From Paenibacillus sp. FSL H3-0469 (lineage in GTDB: Bacteria > Bacillota > Bacilli > Paenibacillales > Paenibacillaceae), in the NCBI RefSeq assembly GCF_038051945.1, contig NZ_CP150302.1:6386001-6450000 (forward strand): 64,000 nucleotides of DNA, in the 5' to 3' direction. The notes beneath the pieces were generated by a model. It was given only the letters and a program-made list of their open reading frames with translations, did not search any database and was not told where the DNA came from. The position numbers and the translations under genes are program-made. Shown in pieces: positions 43,535-52,470 of this stretch; within the stretch, counting starts at the first letter, position 1; each line of letters starts with the position of its first letter.

Positions 43535-45152
43535 GGTAACCCTGTGTATCATTGATGATATTAAAAGCGTCGTGGAAGGCCTGAGCTGCATGAACTGGGC
43601 GGAGCACGGCATCCGGGTGGCAGGGACGGCCGCCAACGGTGAGGATGGGCTGGACCTGATCGCGAAGCTGCATCCGGATCTGGTCATTACAGATATCCGT
43701 ATGCCGAGGATGGACGGCTTGTCCATGCTGCGTGCCGTACTGGAACACCACCGGGATTGTAAAATCATTCTGGTCAGCGGGTATGCCGACTTTGAATATG
43801 CGCAGCAGGCGGTACAGCTTGGCGCGTTCGACTTCGTGGTCAAGCCGTTCACGGAAGAGGATATCATGAAGGCGGTGCTGCGGGCGAAGTCGGAGATTAT
43901 GGAGGAGCGTTCCAGACAGCATACCCTCCGGGAGATGGAGAACAAGCTGCGGGAGAGTCTGCCGGTGCTGCGGCAGGAATATTTCGCCCTGCTGGTCAGC
44001 CACAGAACGCCGTGGGAGCAGGCAATGCCGCGATGGGAATTCCTGAGCATTGATCTAAACCCTAAGGGGTTCGTAGTGATGCTGCTTGAAATCGATCATT
44101 TTCAGGAACGGGCGGCTGAGCTGTCCATCCGCGAAGTGGAGCTGATCCGCTTCTCCCTGCTGAATATCACACAGGAGACCATTGCCGAGCATACCCGCTG
44201 CGTGGTGTTACGGGCCAAACATAACCGCTATCTTGCGGTGATGAATGACTCTGGTCCGGCCAGTGCAGTAGAGATTGCCGAACGCTGCTGCAAGAACATT
44301 GAACGGTATACCAAGTTCACAGTGTCGGCCGGGGTTGGAGGCCGGGTGGAGGAGATCAGCGAGCTGCCGGATTCCTACCGCCAGGCGCACCGGGCGCTGG
44401 CCCACCATCTGTTCACCGGAGGCAATGCCGCCATTATGTATGACGATATTCACCAGAACGGAAGCCAGGAGCCGCTGGCGCTGGAGTACAAGGACGAGCT
44501 GTTGCTTGCGCTGCGCTCCGGCAATGTCAGCCGGACAGGCGCGATCCTCTCAGCAATCTCAGAATCGCTGAAGAGCCTGAGCTCCAGGCATAATCCCGAT
44601 TATCTGCTTATTCTGTATGAGGAGCTGGCCGCATCAGCGATCCGCACCTTCTATGAGCTGGTTCCGTACGGGGAGATTCAGCCGCTGATCCAGCGGTTCA
44701 GGGCGGTGCAGGGAACAGCGGGACTGCCGCTTGCCACCCTCCAGCGGCTGCTGCTGGACCTGTGTACAGAGGGGGCCGCCCTGGTAAGCCGCAACAGCCT
44801 GTCCGAAGGGCAAAAGGTGATTTATGAGGCGGTCGAGTATATCAAGGGCCGCTTATCCGAGGATATCACTGTCGGTGAATGTGCGGCCCATGTACATCTC
44901 AGCGCCAGCTATTTCTCCAGCCTGTTCAAGAAGGTGAACGGAGTGACCGTTACCCAGTATATCACCGCAGAGCGTATTCACCGGGCCAAGCTGCTGCTGG
45001 TGGAAGGGGCGCAGGTGCAGGAGGTGGCTTCCGCTGTGGGGTATGAGGAGCGCAGATACTTCAGCGAGATGTTTAAGAAGATCACCGGGCAGACACCGTC
45101 AGAGTTCAGGGCGGGGTACCACCCGGACCGCCAGGAGGAGTCATACCCGTGA
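43521..45152 (+). CDS. Response regulator with AraC-type output (YesN type)
   Basis: The 543-residue protein has a receiver domain (about 5-125; phosphoacceptor Asp58 in VITDIRMPRMDG, Lys in VVKPFTEED), a ~270-residue middle region, and a C-terminal AraC double HTH (about 435-535; TVGECAAHVHLSASYFSSLF). ATG 43521 behind GGGAGGAG is chosen; the longer frame runs inside the kinase gene. Its stop overlaps the start of the next AraC-type gene. It should activate the transport and glycosidase genes of the locus. Confidence 0.92.
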   Translation: MDDHKVTLCIIDDIKSVVEGLSCMNWAEHGIRVAGTAANGEDGLDLIAKLHPDLVITDIRMPRMDGLSMLRAVLEHHRDCKIILVSGYADFEYAQQAVQLGAFDFVVKPFTEEDIMKAVLRAKSEIMEERSRQHTLREMENKLRESLPVLRQEYFALLVSHRTPWEQAMPRWEFLSIDLNPKGFVVMLLEIDHFQERAAELSIREVELIRFSLLNITQETIAEHTRCVVLRAKHNRYLAVMNDSGPASAVEIAERCCKNIERYTKFTVSAGVGGRVEEISELPDSYRQAHRALAHHLFTGGNAAIMYDDIHQNGSQEPLALEYKDELLLALRSGNVSRTGAILSAISESLKSLSSRHNPDYLLILYEELAASAIRTFYELVPYGEIQPLIQRFRAVQGTAGLPLATLQRLLLDLCTEGAALVSRNSLSEGQKVIYEAVEYIKGRLSEDITVGECAAHVHLSASYFSSLFKKVNGVTVTQYITAERIHRAKLLLVEGAQVQEVASAVGYEERRYFSEMFKKITGQTPSEFRAGYHPDRQEESYP

Positions 45153-45979
45153 CAGCGTCCGATCCGCAACGGTGCAGCGTCCTGTATGCCAATTACTTCA
45201 CACACACGCAGTCTCACTCGGTTAAGTATCAAGAGGGGCTATCCTTCTATCTCTTCAGACTGCAGATGGAAGGGACCTGCCGTGCTCTGGTAGAAGGAAA
45301 ATACGAGACCATCATCCCCGGCGATCTGCTGATCTATGCTCCAGATCAGCCGTACGAGCTGTTCGTACAGCCCCGCAGCGCTCCAGGCTCTGGCGAAGTT
45401 CAGCCCGTCTCTGATTATTTCCTGATCGCAAGCGGGGAGTGGCTGGATTCCTGGTGGCAGGACCGCAGGCTGCCGGCCCGGACGAATATCGGCTTCGACG
45501 ATACGGTCATCACCTTATGGAAGCATATTGCCGGCGAGAAGAGGAAAGTGATGCAGCATCAGGAGGAAATGCTGGATTACCTGCTTAGAACGTTCTGCCT
45601 GACGCTGGAGCAGGTGATTCAGGCCAGAAGGCGCACCAAAGGGGTGGAGACCGCCTACAAGCTGAAGCAGTTCATTGACAATCATGCCCATGAACCGCTT
45701 AGCCTGGAGCAGATCTCCGCCTCCGCAGGGTTAAGCATCTCCCGTGCTTCCAGCCTGTTCAAAGCCGCTTTTGCCCAATCGCCGTTCGCCTACTGTATTG
45801 ATGTCAGGCTGAAGTCTGCCGGGCAGCAGGTGCTCTACAGCACACTGTCACTGGAGCAGGTTGCCGACAATGCGGGCTTCCAGAGCTACGCCCACTTCTG
45901 CCGGATGTTCCGGGAACGGTATGGCATTCCACCGGGAGAGTACCGGCGCAGCTTCGGCTTCCGGTTCAATCCCGGGTGA
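45149..45979 (+). CDS. AraC family transcriptional regulator
   Basis: The 276-residue regulator has an N-terminal cupin-like ligand domain (ETIIPGDLLIYAPDQPYELF) and a C-terminal double HTH (about 180-270; LSLEQISASAGLSISRASSL, LEQVADNAGFQSYAHFCRMF). GTG 45149 overlaps the stop of the response regulator gene (GTGA), so three regulators are made from one transcript: kinase, response regulator and this one. It ends 14 bases inside the convergent FAD oxidoreductase gene. Confidence 0.88.
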   Translation: MTASDPQRCSVLYANYFTHTQSHSVKYQEGLSFYLFRLQMEGTCRALVEGKYETIIPGDLLIYAPDQPYELFVQPRSAPGSGEVQPVSDYFLIASGEWLDSWWQDRRLPARTNIGFDDTVITLWKHIAGEKRKVMQHQEEMLDYLLRTFCLTLEQVIQARRRTKGVETAYKLKQFIDNHAHEPLSLEQISASAGLSISRASSLFKAAFAQSPFAYCIDVRLKSAGQQVLYSTLSLEQVADNAGFQSYAHFCRMFRERYGIPPGEYRRSFGFRFNPG

Positions 45980-47474
45980 GTCCGGTGGTGTACAGCACCT
46001 GATTGGACGCAAGAAGTATAGCTTGCAGTTGCCCATACTCAACATTCTGAACGATGCCATCCGCCTCAAGCGCAATTACAGCAGCTGCTGCCGCCGATTG
46101 GCCCAGAATCATGAAGACGGGCTCCATCCGGATGGAGCCGTAGGCCGCATGAGTGGCCGACAGGCAGACCGGTACGATCAGGTTGGTGCATTCGCTGCGC
46201 TTCGGCAACATCGCCCGGCAGCTGATCGGATAAGGCTCGGCTAACCGGATATAGAATCCGCCCTCGGTGCTAACATGCCCGTCTTCGTTCACATAATACT
46301 GCGTATGATGCGAGTCCATGGCGAAGGAGCCCATCCCGGCGGAATCTGTCACCGGGTGCTCCCGCCTCACATCATGCTCCGTCACCACATAATCTCCAGT
46401 CATTCTGCGGGATTCCCGGATGTAGAGCTGGGACGGCCAGTGGCCGCTGTCCGTAAATTCATCGAGCGGCAGCCCCCACGGCTTGTAGGCTTCCCGGATC
46501 TCCTCCGGCACCCGCGGATGGTTCTGGACCGTCCAGACAACCCCCTGCTGGTAGATGCGGTGGGCCTCCCATATCTTGTCCCGCGCCGCATAATCCGCCT
46601 CTGGATAACTGTGGTTCATTCCGTTGTAATCCGTAGAAATGCCGCTGTTATTATTGGAATCGGTCTTGTCCGCAGTGACCCGGTTCAGCTTGAAGAAGCG
46701 TGAGCGCTGCCCCTGCTCGATGGCCCGGAACAGAAGCTCATAATCGGCTTCGTTATAACCCTCAGGCTTGCTGATCATCATCCGGTTGCCCGGATTGTCT
46801 GTCAGACACATGCGGAAGTTATAGGCTTGCAGCTTATGGTCCCCCTCGCCGGCACCGCCGCCGCGGTGCGCATTGACACGCGGGAGTAAACCGCTCGAAG
46901 GCACTCCTTTAATGACATAGGGGTCAATTCCCGGCGGGAGCTCATTTGCTTCAGGGCCGGGCTGAATACCGTTTAACGTCTCCCCGTACTGTGCGTTCGG
47001 CTCCCGGCCGACCACATAGGACACACCGGAATGGCCCATCAGGTCTCCCTCATAAGAGGCGTCGATGAATATTCTCCCGTGATAGACCTTCCCGGATTCC
47101 ATGGTAATGGAGGTGATTCTTGAGCCTTGCCGGGTCACTCCATTCTTAAGCTCCAGCCTTTCCCCGCAGACGACTTCAAGGTTATGCTCCGCCACCCAGT
47201 CCTGCAGCACCTCAAGCGCAACCTTGGGCTCGAACAGCCAGCAAGCCCCGTCCTGCGCATATTTCTGCGCGATCCGCTGGTAGAATTCCAGAGACAGGCC
47301 GCCGACCGCCGCCGATATCCCCACATCCGTATCGCCCAGTCCTCCGGTGGTCATGCCGCCAATCCTCCGGCTCTGCTCGATGACTACCGCACTTTTGCCC
47401 ATGATGGATGCCTGGACAGCCGCTGCTATACCTGCTGCCGTTCCGCCGTATATGACAAGATCATACTGTTTCAT
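45966..47474 (-). CDS. FAD-dependent oxidoreductase (FAD_oxidored family)
   Basis: The 502-residue flavoprotein has the dinucleotide-binding N-terminus YDLVIYGGTAAGIAAAVQA and the family pattern of large FAD_oxidored proteins (IEQSRRIGGMTTGGLGDTD, FIDASYEGDLMG, and NLIVPVCLSATHAAYGSIRM near the end). ATG 47474 and ATG 47483 are both possible relative to AGGAGG. The substrate is unknown; such genes frequently accompany glycosidases. It is divergent from the first GH130-type gene and convergent with the AraC gene. Confidence 0.82.
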   Translation of the reverse strand: MKQYDLVIYGGTAAGIAAAVQASIMGKSAVVIEQSRRIGGMTTGGLGDTDVGISAAVGGLSLEFYQRIAQKYAQDGACWLFEPKVALEVLQDWVAEHNLEVVCGERLELKNGVTRQGSRITSITMESGKVYHGRIFIDASYEGDLMGHSGVSYVVGREPNAQYGETLNGIQPGPEANELPPGIDPYVIKGVPSSGLLPRVNAHRGGGAGEGDHKLQAYNFRMCLTDNPGNRMMISKPEGYNEADYELLFRAIEQGQRSRFFKLNRVTADKTDSNNNSGISTDYNGMNHSYPEADYAARDKIWEAHRIYQQGVVWTVQNHPRVPEEIREAYKPWGLPLDEFTDSGHWPSQLYIRESRRMTGDYVVTEHDVRREHPVTDSAGMGSFAMDSHHTQYYVNEDGHVSTEGGFYIRLAEPYPISCRAMLPKRSECTNLIVPVCLSATHAAYGSIRMEPVFMILGQSAAAAAVIALEADGIVQNVEYGQLQAILLASNQVLYTTGLTRD

Positions 47475-47705
47475 CCAGCTCATCTTCCTCCTTGGTAACG
47501 ATTTTGCCTGCAAAAATGATTATAAGCCGCTGCCTGGACCTGCGTGAATGATGGATCTTCCTGATTCATTTGACGGATCTTACTGTTTTGCCCGGAAGGG
47601 CGGTTTCAAGTGAAAAGTCTTTTGAATTCGCGGATGGCCTATGATAAGTTGTTTGCTGAAAAACGGAATAAACCCCTGACCTCAGGAGGTAAACCAGGAG
47701 GAATT

Positions 47706-48929
47706 ATGAAACCACAATTTCGCTATTTGGACAAACCGGCGCTTGAACCTGTACCAGGCTGTGACTGGGCGGACAAAATGGTTCTGAATCCGGCGATCAT
47801 TCAGGACCCTGACTCGGATGACATTCATATGCTGTTTCGGGCAACGGGCCCGTGGCCGCAGGCAAGAAGAGAGGGCTGTCATGATCCCTATCCGATTTTT
47901 TTGGGCTATGCGCGGAGCACGGATGGGGGAGAGACCTGGGAGGCAGACTTTTCAAGACCTGCCCTGGCTCCGGCCCTCGGGTATGAAGAGGATGAATTGT
48001 ACATCACGGACATTTACGGAACAAGGGTGCGGAATTATGCCAACGGTTGCGTGGAGGACCCCCGTATCTTCTATATCGGGGACGAGCTGTATGTCACGGT
48101 GGCCTGCCGGGCTTTTCCCCCTGGCCCTTATTGGCTTAGCAGCCAGCAGCCTCCGGTGCAGACGCGTTTTGAGTATGTGCCCGATTGGATCTTTGGGGGA
48201 GAGAGTACAGACCCGTTCATTCAATCGGCCCGGGCGAATGATACGGTCAGCGTTCTGTACAAGCTGGATTTGGCCAAGTTGAAAAAGGGTGAATATGAAG
48301 ACGCTTTCGGGTACGTAGGCCCGCTTACCGAGGGGCATGTCAGCGATAACCGTGATGTGTTCCTGTTTCCTGAGCAGATGAGAATTGCCGGTAAATGGCA
48401 ATATGTGATGCTGCACCGGCCGATGAATGTGCTTCCTTTTGCCGGAGGAGAGCAGGCGGGCAAGCCCTCCATCTATCTGGCGGCGGCAGAATCGATTGCG
48501 GATTTCGCTTCACCTGCAGCAGTCCACCGGCTGCTGGCCAGCCCGCTGTTCGATTGGGAGGAGAACCGTGTGGGGGCAAGCTGGCCGCCGGTCGCCCTTG
48601 GGAATCGGGAGTGGCTGGTGGCTTACCACGCGAAGAAGAATGTGCAATTTGGCTATACGCAGTCCTTCATGATCCTCAGGGAGCAGGAGAATGATTTCCC
48701 GGTCATTATCCACCGTTGCTCTGACCGCCTGATGTATGCGGAGCAGGATTGGGAGATGCCGGAGGATTATCCTACGCCCTGCCTGTTTACCACGGGAGGC
48801 ATTGTCATGGGGGAGGATTTAATCATGTCTTATGGTGCTGCGGATCAGAAGGTAGGCATTGCCTGGGTCCATTTTGCGGAATTAGTGGGGTACATCCGAA
48901 AGTTTGATGAGAACGGCATCCTGCGGTAA
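47706..48929 (+). CDS. GH130-like glycosidase or phosphorylase
   Basis: The 407-residue five-bladed beta-propeller is related to family GH130 (mannoside phosphorylases and hydrolases). The catalytic acid Asp118 lies in NGCVEDPRIFYIG; other family features are VLNPAIIQDPDSDD, MLFRATGP, and SDNRDVFLFPEQ. ATG 47706 behind CAGGAGGAATT gives this length; an upstream frame is unsupported. There is no signal peptide. It leads a run of co-directional genes for binding protein, permeases, oxidoreductase, esterase and a second GH130-type enzyme, so it probably cleaves an imported glycoside. Phosphorolysis versus hydrolysis cannot be told from this reading. Confidence 0.78.
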   Translation: MKPQFRYLDKPALEPVPGCDWADKMVLNPAIIQDPDSDDIHMLFRATGPWPQARREGCHDPYPIFLGYARSTDGGETWEADFSRPALAPALGYEEDELYITDIYGTRVRNYANGCVEDPRIFYIGDELYVTVACRAFPPGPYWLSSQQPPVQTRFEYVPDWIFGGESTDPFIQSARANDTVSVLYKLDLAKLKKGEYEDAFGYVGPLTEGHVSDNRDVFLFPEQMRIAGKWQYVMLHRPMNVLPFAGGEQAGKPSIYLAAAESIADFASPAAVHRLLASPLFDWEENRVGASWPPVALGNREWLVAYHAKKNVQFGYTQSFMILREQENDFPVIIHRCSDRLMYAEQDWEMPEDYPTPCLFTTGGIVMGEDLIMSYGAADQKVGIAWVHFAELVGYIRKFDENGILR

Positions 48930-49080
48930 CGGGGGAGCCCGAATGTTGACGCTGCAGCCTGCCGCAAAGAATAGAATTCTGTCCCTCAAGAGTGAGTCTG
49001 CCGCACTCCTTTTGCCGGAAGGGTAGCCTATAATAGAGAACGAGCTCACAATACAAATGTTAATCAAAGGGGTAGAACGT

Positions 49081-50493
49081 ATGCAGAAAAAATGGTTGGG
49101 CCTCAGCCTGAGCCTCATGCTGGCCGCCGGAATCGCCGGCTGCGGCGGGAATAATAACGGTAACGGTGCTGCGGCGGATGGAACGCCCGGAGCGGCAACA
49201 GCGAGTCCGGCAGCTTCGGCCGCAGCTGAAACGGGCGAGCCGGTACAGCTTAAATACTGGACCGATGACCGTCATGACCAGGAATATATCAAGGAACTGA
49301 TCAATAAGTTCAATGAGACGAACGGCGAGAATATCCAGGTGGAACTGACAGTCATGTCCGAGAATTACGCACAGAGCGTTGACATTGCCTTCACCAGCAA
49401 CCAGGCACCGGATATCCTCCGTCTGAAGAGCGGCAACACCCCCGAATTTGTCAAAAAAGGCTATCTGGCTCCGATTGACAGCTACCTGACCGATGAGATC
49501 AAAACGAAATTCGGCAGTCTGCTGATCAATAATGTCAACCGTTTTGACGGCAAAGTATATTCTTTGGCCAATACCGGCCTCACCCTGCGTCTGATTTACA
49601 ACAAGGATCTCTTTGACAAAGCAGGCATCGCGAATCCTCCGGTATCGCTGCAGGAAATGGTCGATGACGCCAAGAAAATAACCGAAGCCGGCAAATCGGA
49701 GGGCGTCTACGGCTTCGCGCTGAACTTCAAAAGCCCGAAGGCGGCCTTTGACCGTTCGGTCCGCGAGATTCTCTCCCTGAGCGGCTATCAGGGTCTTGGC
49801 TTTGACCTGAAGACAGGCCAGTTTGACTTCGCGCCTTACTCCCAGGTGATCGAGTATTTCAAGCAGATGTACGAAGACAGAAGTATTCTGCCGGGTGCGG
49901 AGACGCTGGATATCGACCCGCTGCGCGCCCAATTTGCCGCAGGCAAAATCGGTATGTACCTCAGCTTCTCGACGGAGCCGGGCGTATACCAGGACCAGTT
50001 CCCGACAGAGATCAATTGGGCAGGTGCCCTGGCCCCTACGCTGGACGGGCAGATTAAGGGAACCTCGGAGATCGTATCCGCCGGTACCTGGCTCGGGATC
50101 AGCGCGAAATCGGCGCATCAGGAGGCCGCCTGGAAATTCATGCAGTACATGTACGGCGACGATATTCTGAAGACGTATCATGAGAAGGGCTTCGGGATTG
50201 CTGTAGTGCCGGGTATTGTGGAGCAGGCCAAAAAGCCGGAAATTGGCGGTATGGAAGGCTTCCTGGTCGGCGAGCATGACTCGCTCTGGCCTGCTGTGCC
50301 GAACGTCACGCCGGAAGGCTCTACCTATGCCGATGCTTTCTTCAAATATATGCTCTCGGGCGGGGATTCCAAGGCTATCGCTGCTGATCTGAATACAAGA
50401 TATAATGACGCATTGTCCAAAGCAGTGGAGAAGGGCGAGGTTACCGTTACACCGGACCCGGCATTTGATCCAATGAAGCCGCAAGGAGAATAA
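49081..50493 (+). CDS. Sugar ABC transporter substrate-binding lipoprotein
   Basis: The 470-residue extracellular binding protein has a lipoprotein signal (LAAGIAGCGG, Cys21), then a Gly/Ala/Ser-rich linker. The mature part has a family 1 binding fold (YWTDDRHDQEYIKELINKF, NQAPDILRLKSGNTPEF). ATG 49081 follows AAAGGGG. TATAAT at 49029 could be a -10 box, but no good -35 is 17 bp away. Two permeases follow; no ATPase gene is nearby, so a shared one is expected. Ligand is unknown. Confidence 0.9.
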   Translation: MQKKWLGLSLSLMLAAGIAGCGGNNNGNGAAADGTPGAATASPAASAAAETGEPVQLKYWTDDRHDQEYIKELINKFNETNGENIQVELTVMSENYAQSVDIAFTSNQAPDILRLKSGNTPEFVKKGYLAPIDSYLTDEIKTKFGSLLINNVNRFDGKVYSLANTGLTLRLIYNKDLFDKAGIANPPVSLQEMVDDAKKITEAGKSEGVYGFALNFKSPKAAFDRSVREILSLSGYQGLGFDLKTGQFDFAPYSQVIEYFKQMYEDRSILPGAETLDIDPLRAQFAAGKIGMYLSFSTEPGVYQDQFPTEINWAGALAPTLDGQIKGTSEIVSAGTWLGISAKSAHQEAAWKFMQYMYGDDILKTYHEKGFGIAVVPGIVEQAKKPEIGGMEGFLVGEHDSLWPAVPNVTPEGSTYADAFFKYMLSGGDSKAIAADLNTRYNDALSKAVEKGEVTVTPDPAFDPMKPQGE

Positions 50494-50503
50494 CGGGTTA
50501 CAC

Positions 50504-50536
50504 AGGGGCTTGTACGGGATTCCCGGATCAGCCCCT
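50504..50536 (+). promoter_or_regulatory. Intercistronic hairpin between binding protein and permease
   Basis: AGGGGCT (50504-50510) pairs with AGCCCCT (50530-50536), with an inner CGGGA/TCCCG stem, followed by TTGCTTT. It resembles the hairpins after the first binding protein gene and probably raises binding protein level over permease. Confidence 0.65.
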
Positions 50537-50561
50537 TTGCTTTCCCCGAAGGAGACCAATC

Positions 50562-51461
50562 ATGATCTATAAATGGAAAAGACTTGGGGAGAATTCCCTG
50601 TTCCTTGCACCGAGCATCATACTGACGCTTACTCTCGGCATCTATCCTCTCATCTGGATGCTGCGCTATATGTTCTATGATTATGCCGGATACGGCGAGG
50701 CGCTGTTTACCGGGCTGGACAATTTCAGCCGGCTGCTGCGGGATAGCCTGTTCTGGGAATCGGTCCGCAACACCTTCATCTTTGCCGGAGGAAAGCTGCT
50801 GCTGACCCTGCCGCTGTCGCTGCTGCTGGCTGTTATTCTTAACGGCAGATTGCGCGGGTCGAATCTGCTCCGGGGTATATATTTCATGCCGACGGTCATT
50901 AGTACCGCGGTCATCTCCGTTGTTTTTTATAACATCTTCAATTCCTATAACGGGATGGTTAACACAGTTCTGATGAAGCTGCATCTCGTCTCCCAGCCGG
51001 TAGACTGGCTTGGTCCGAAGCACGCGATGCTGACGGTAATTATTGTAGCGGTGTGGGGTGCAGTCGGGAACTATATGCTGCTCTTCCTCGCCGGGCTGCA
51101 GAGCATTCCGCAGGACCTGTACGAGAGCGCGTCCATCGACGGAGCGAACGCCGGAAGACGCTTCTGGAATATTACACTTCCGATGCTGGCTCCGGTAGCC
51201 CAGATGGTCATTATGCTGGCGATTATCGCTTCCCTGAAGGGCTATGAGAGCATCATGGTCATCACCGAAGGCGGACCGATCGGCAAAACGGAAGTCATGT
51301 ATCTCTATCTCTACAAGCTGCTATTCCCTGTATCCACCGGTTCACCGGTAACGCAGCAGCTCGGTTACGGCAGCGCCGTGGGCTTCGCCACCGCTGTGAT
51401 TGTCGGAGCGGTAACCGGCCTGTATTTCTTCTTCAGCCGCAAAATGAACAAGGTGTATTAG
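50562..51461 (+). CDS. Sugar ABC transporter permease (MalF type)
   Basis: The 299-residue inner membrane permease has six helices and the EAA loop LYESASIDGANAGRRFWNIT. The N-terminus (FLAPSIILTLTLGIYPLIWM) is the first helix. The start follows GAAGGAGA with a normal spacer. It forms the channel with the next gene and serves the lipoprotein just upstream. Confidence 0.9.
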   Translation: MIYKWKRLGENSLFLAPSIILTLTLGIYPLIWMLRYMFYDYAGYGEALFTGLDNFSRLLRDSLFWESVRNTFIFAGGKLLLTLPLSLLLAVILNGRLRGSNLLRGIYFMPTVISTAVISVVFYNIFNSYNGMVNTVLMKLHLVSQPVDWLGPKHAMLTVIIVAVWGAVGNYMLLFLAGLQSIPQDLYESASIDGANAGRRFWNITLPMLAPVAQMVIMLAIIASLKGYESIMVITEGGPIGKTEVMYLYLYKLLFPVSTGSPVTQQLGYGSAVGFATAVIVGAVTGLYFFFSRKMNKVY

Positions 51462-51477
51462 GAGGCCCGATCATACT

Positions 51478-52377
51478 ATGAATGAACATGTGATATCCAA
51501 ACAGCCGGCGGGACAGCCGCAGACTGCCGACAAGCCAACCGGCTATGCCGGCAGAATAGCGGTCCGGACGCTTATGTGGCTGTTCCTGCTGACAACGGCG
51601 ATCCTGACCTTGTTTCCGCTGCTGATGACGCTGACCGGCTCGCTGAAGACCGGGGCCGAGATGATGACCGGCGGCAGCCTGCTTCCGGCGAAGCTGCAAT
51701 TTAATAACTATGCCGAAGCCTGGAAGCAGGCCAATTTCGCCCGCTATACCTGGAACAGTGCTTTTATGAGTGTGATGGTGACGGTGGGGACGCTGCTGGT
51801 GGCCTCAATGGCTGCTTATGTGGTGGACCGGCGTGATTTTCCGGGGAAAAGGATTTATGTCACAGTGCAGGCGTCCATGATGTTCATTTCAGTCGGGGCC
51901 ATTGTCCTGCGCCCGCAGTTCGATCTGATGGTTGCGCTGCATCTGAATACTACGCTGTGGGGGGTTATTCTGATTCTGGTCAGCGCCCATTCCAGCACCT
52001 TCTTCATGCTGCAGGGCTTCTTCAAGGCGATTCCCCGGGAGCTGGATGAGGCGGCAATGGTAGACGGCTCAGGCTTCATCCGCACCTTCTTCCGTATTAT
52101 TCTGCCGCTATTGACTCCGGGGCTTGGTGTGGCTGGACTCTTCGCCTTCCGGCATGCCTGGAACGAATATATTCTGCCGCTGGTGTTCACGATGACGAAT
52201 CCGCAGTTGCAGACGCTGACGGTCGGGCTGGCGAATCTCCGCTATGGCTCTTCGGCAGCGATGCAGATTCACCTGATGATGGCCGGGGCCTGCCTGTCCA
52301 TCCTGCCGATGCTGCTGGCGTATATTCTGGCGAATAAAACCTTCATCCAGGTGACTGCCGGATCGGTTAAGGGGTAA
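51478..52377 (+). CDS. Sugar ABC transporter permease (MalG type)
   Basis: The 299-residue permease has an N-terminal cytoplasmic tail of ~25 residues, then six helices. The EAA loop is LDEAAMVDGSGFIRTFFRII. The C-terminus FIQVTAGSVKG is typical of MalG-type subunits. It follows its partner by 16 bp. Confidence 0.9.
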   Translation: MNEHVISKQPAGQPQTADKPTGYAGRIAVRTLMWLFLLTTAILTLFPLLMTLTGSLKTGAEMMTGGSLLPAKLQFNNYAEAWKQANFARYTWNSAFMSVMVTVGTLLVASMAAYVVDRRDFPGKRIYVTVQASMMFISVGAIVLRPQFDLMVALHLNTTLWGVILILVSAHSSTFFMLQGFFKAIPRELDEAAMVDGSGFIRTFFRIILPLLTPGLGVAGLFAFRHAWNEYILPLVFTMTNPQLQTLTVGLANLRYGSSAAMQIHLMMAGACLSILPMLLAYILANKTFIQVTAGSVKG

Positions 52378-52470
52378 TAAATCTAAAGATAAAGCGTATG
52401 CTTCTGAAGCGAGTTTTGTGAGGTGGATTCTAGTGATGGCTACGCTATCCAAACTGTTAGGAGGATAACG

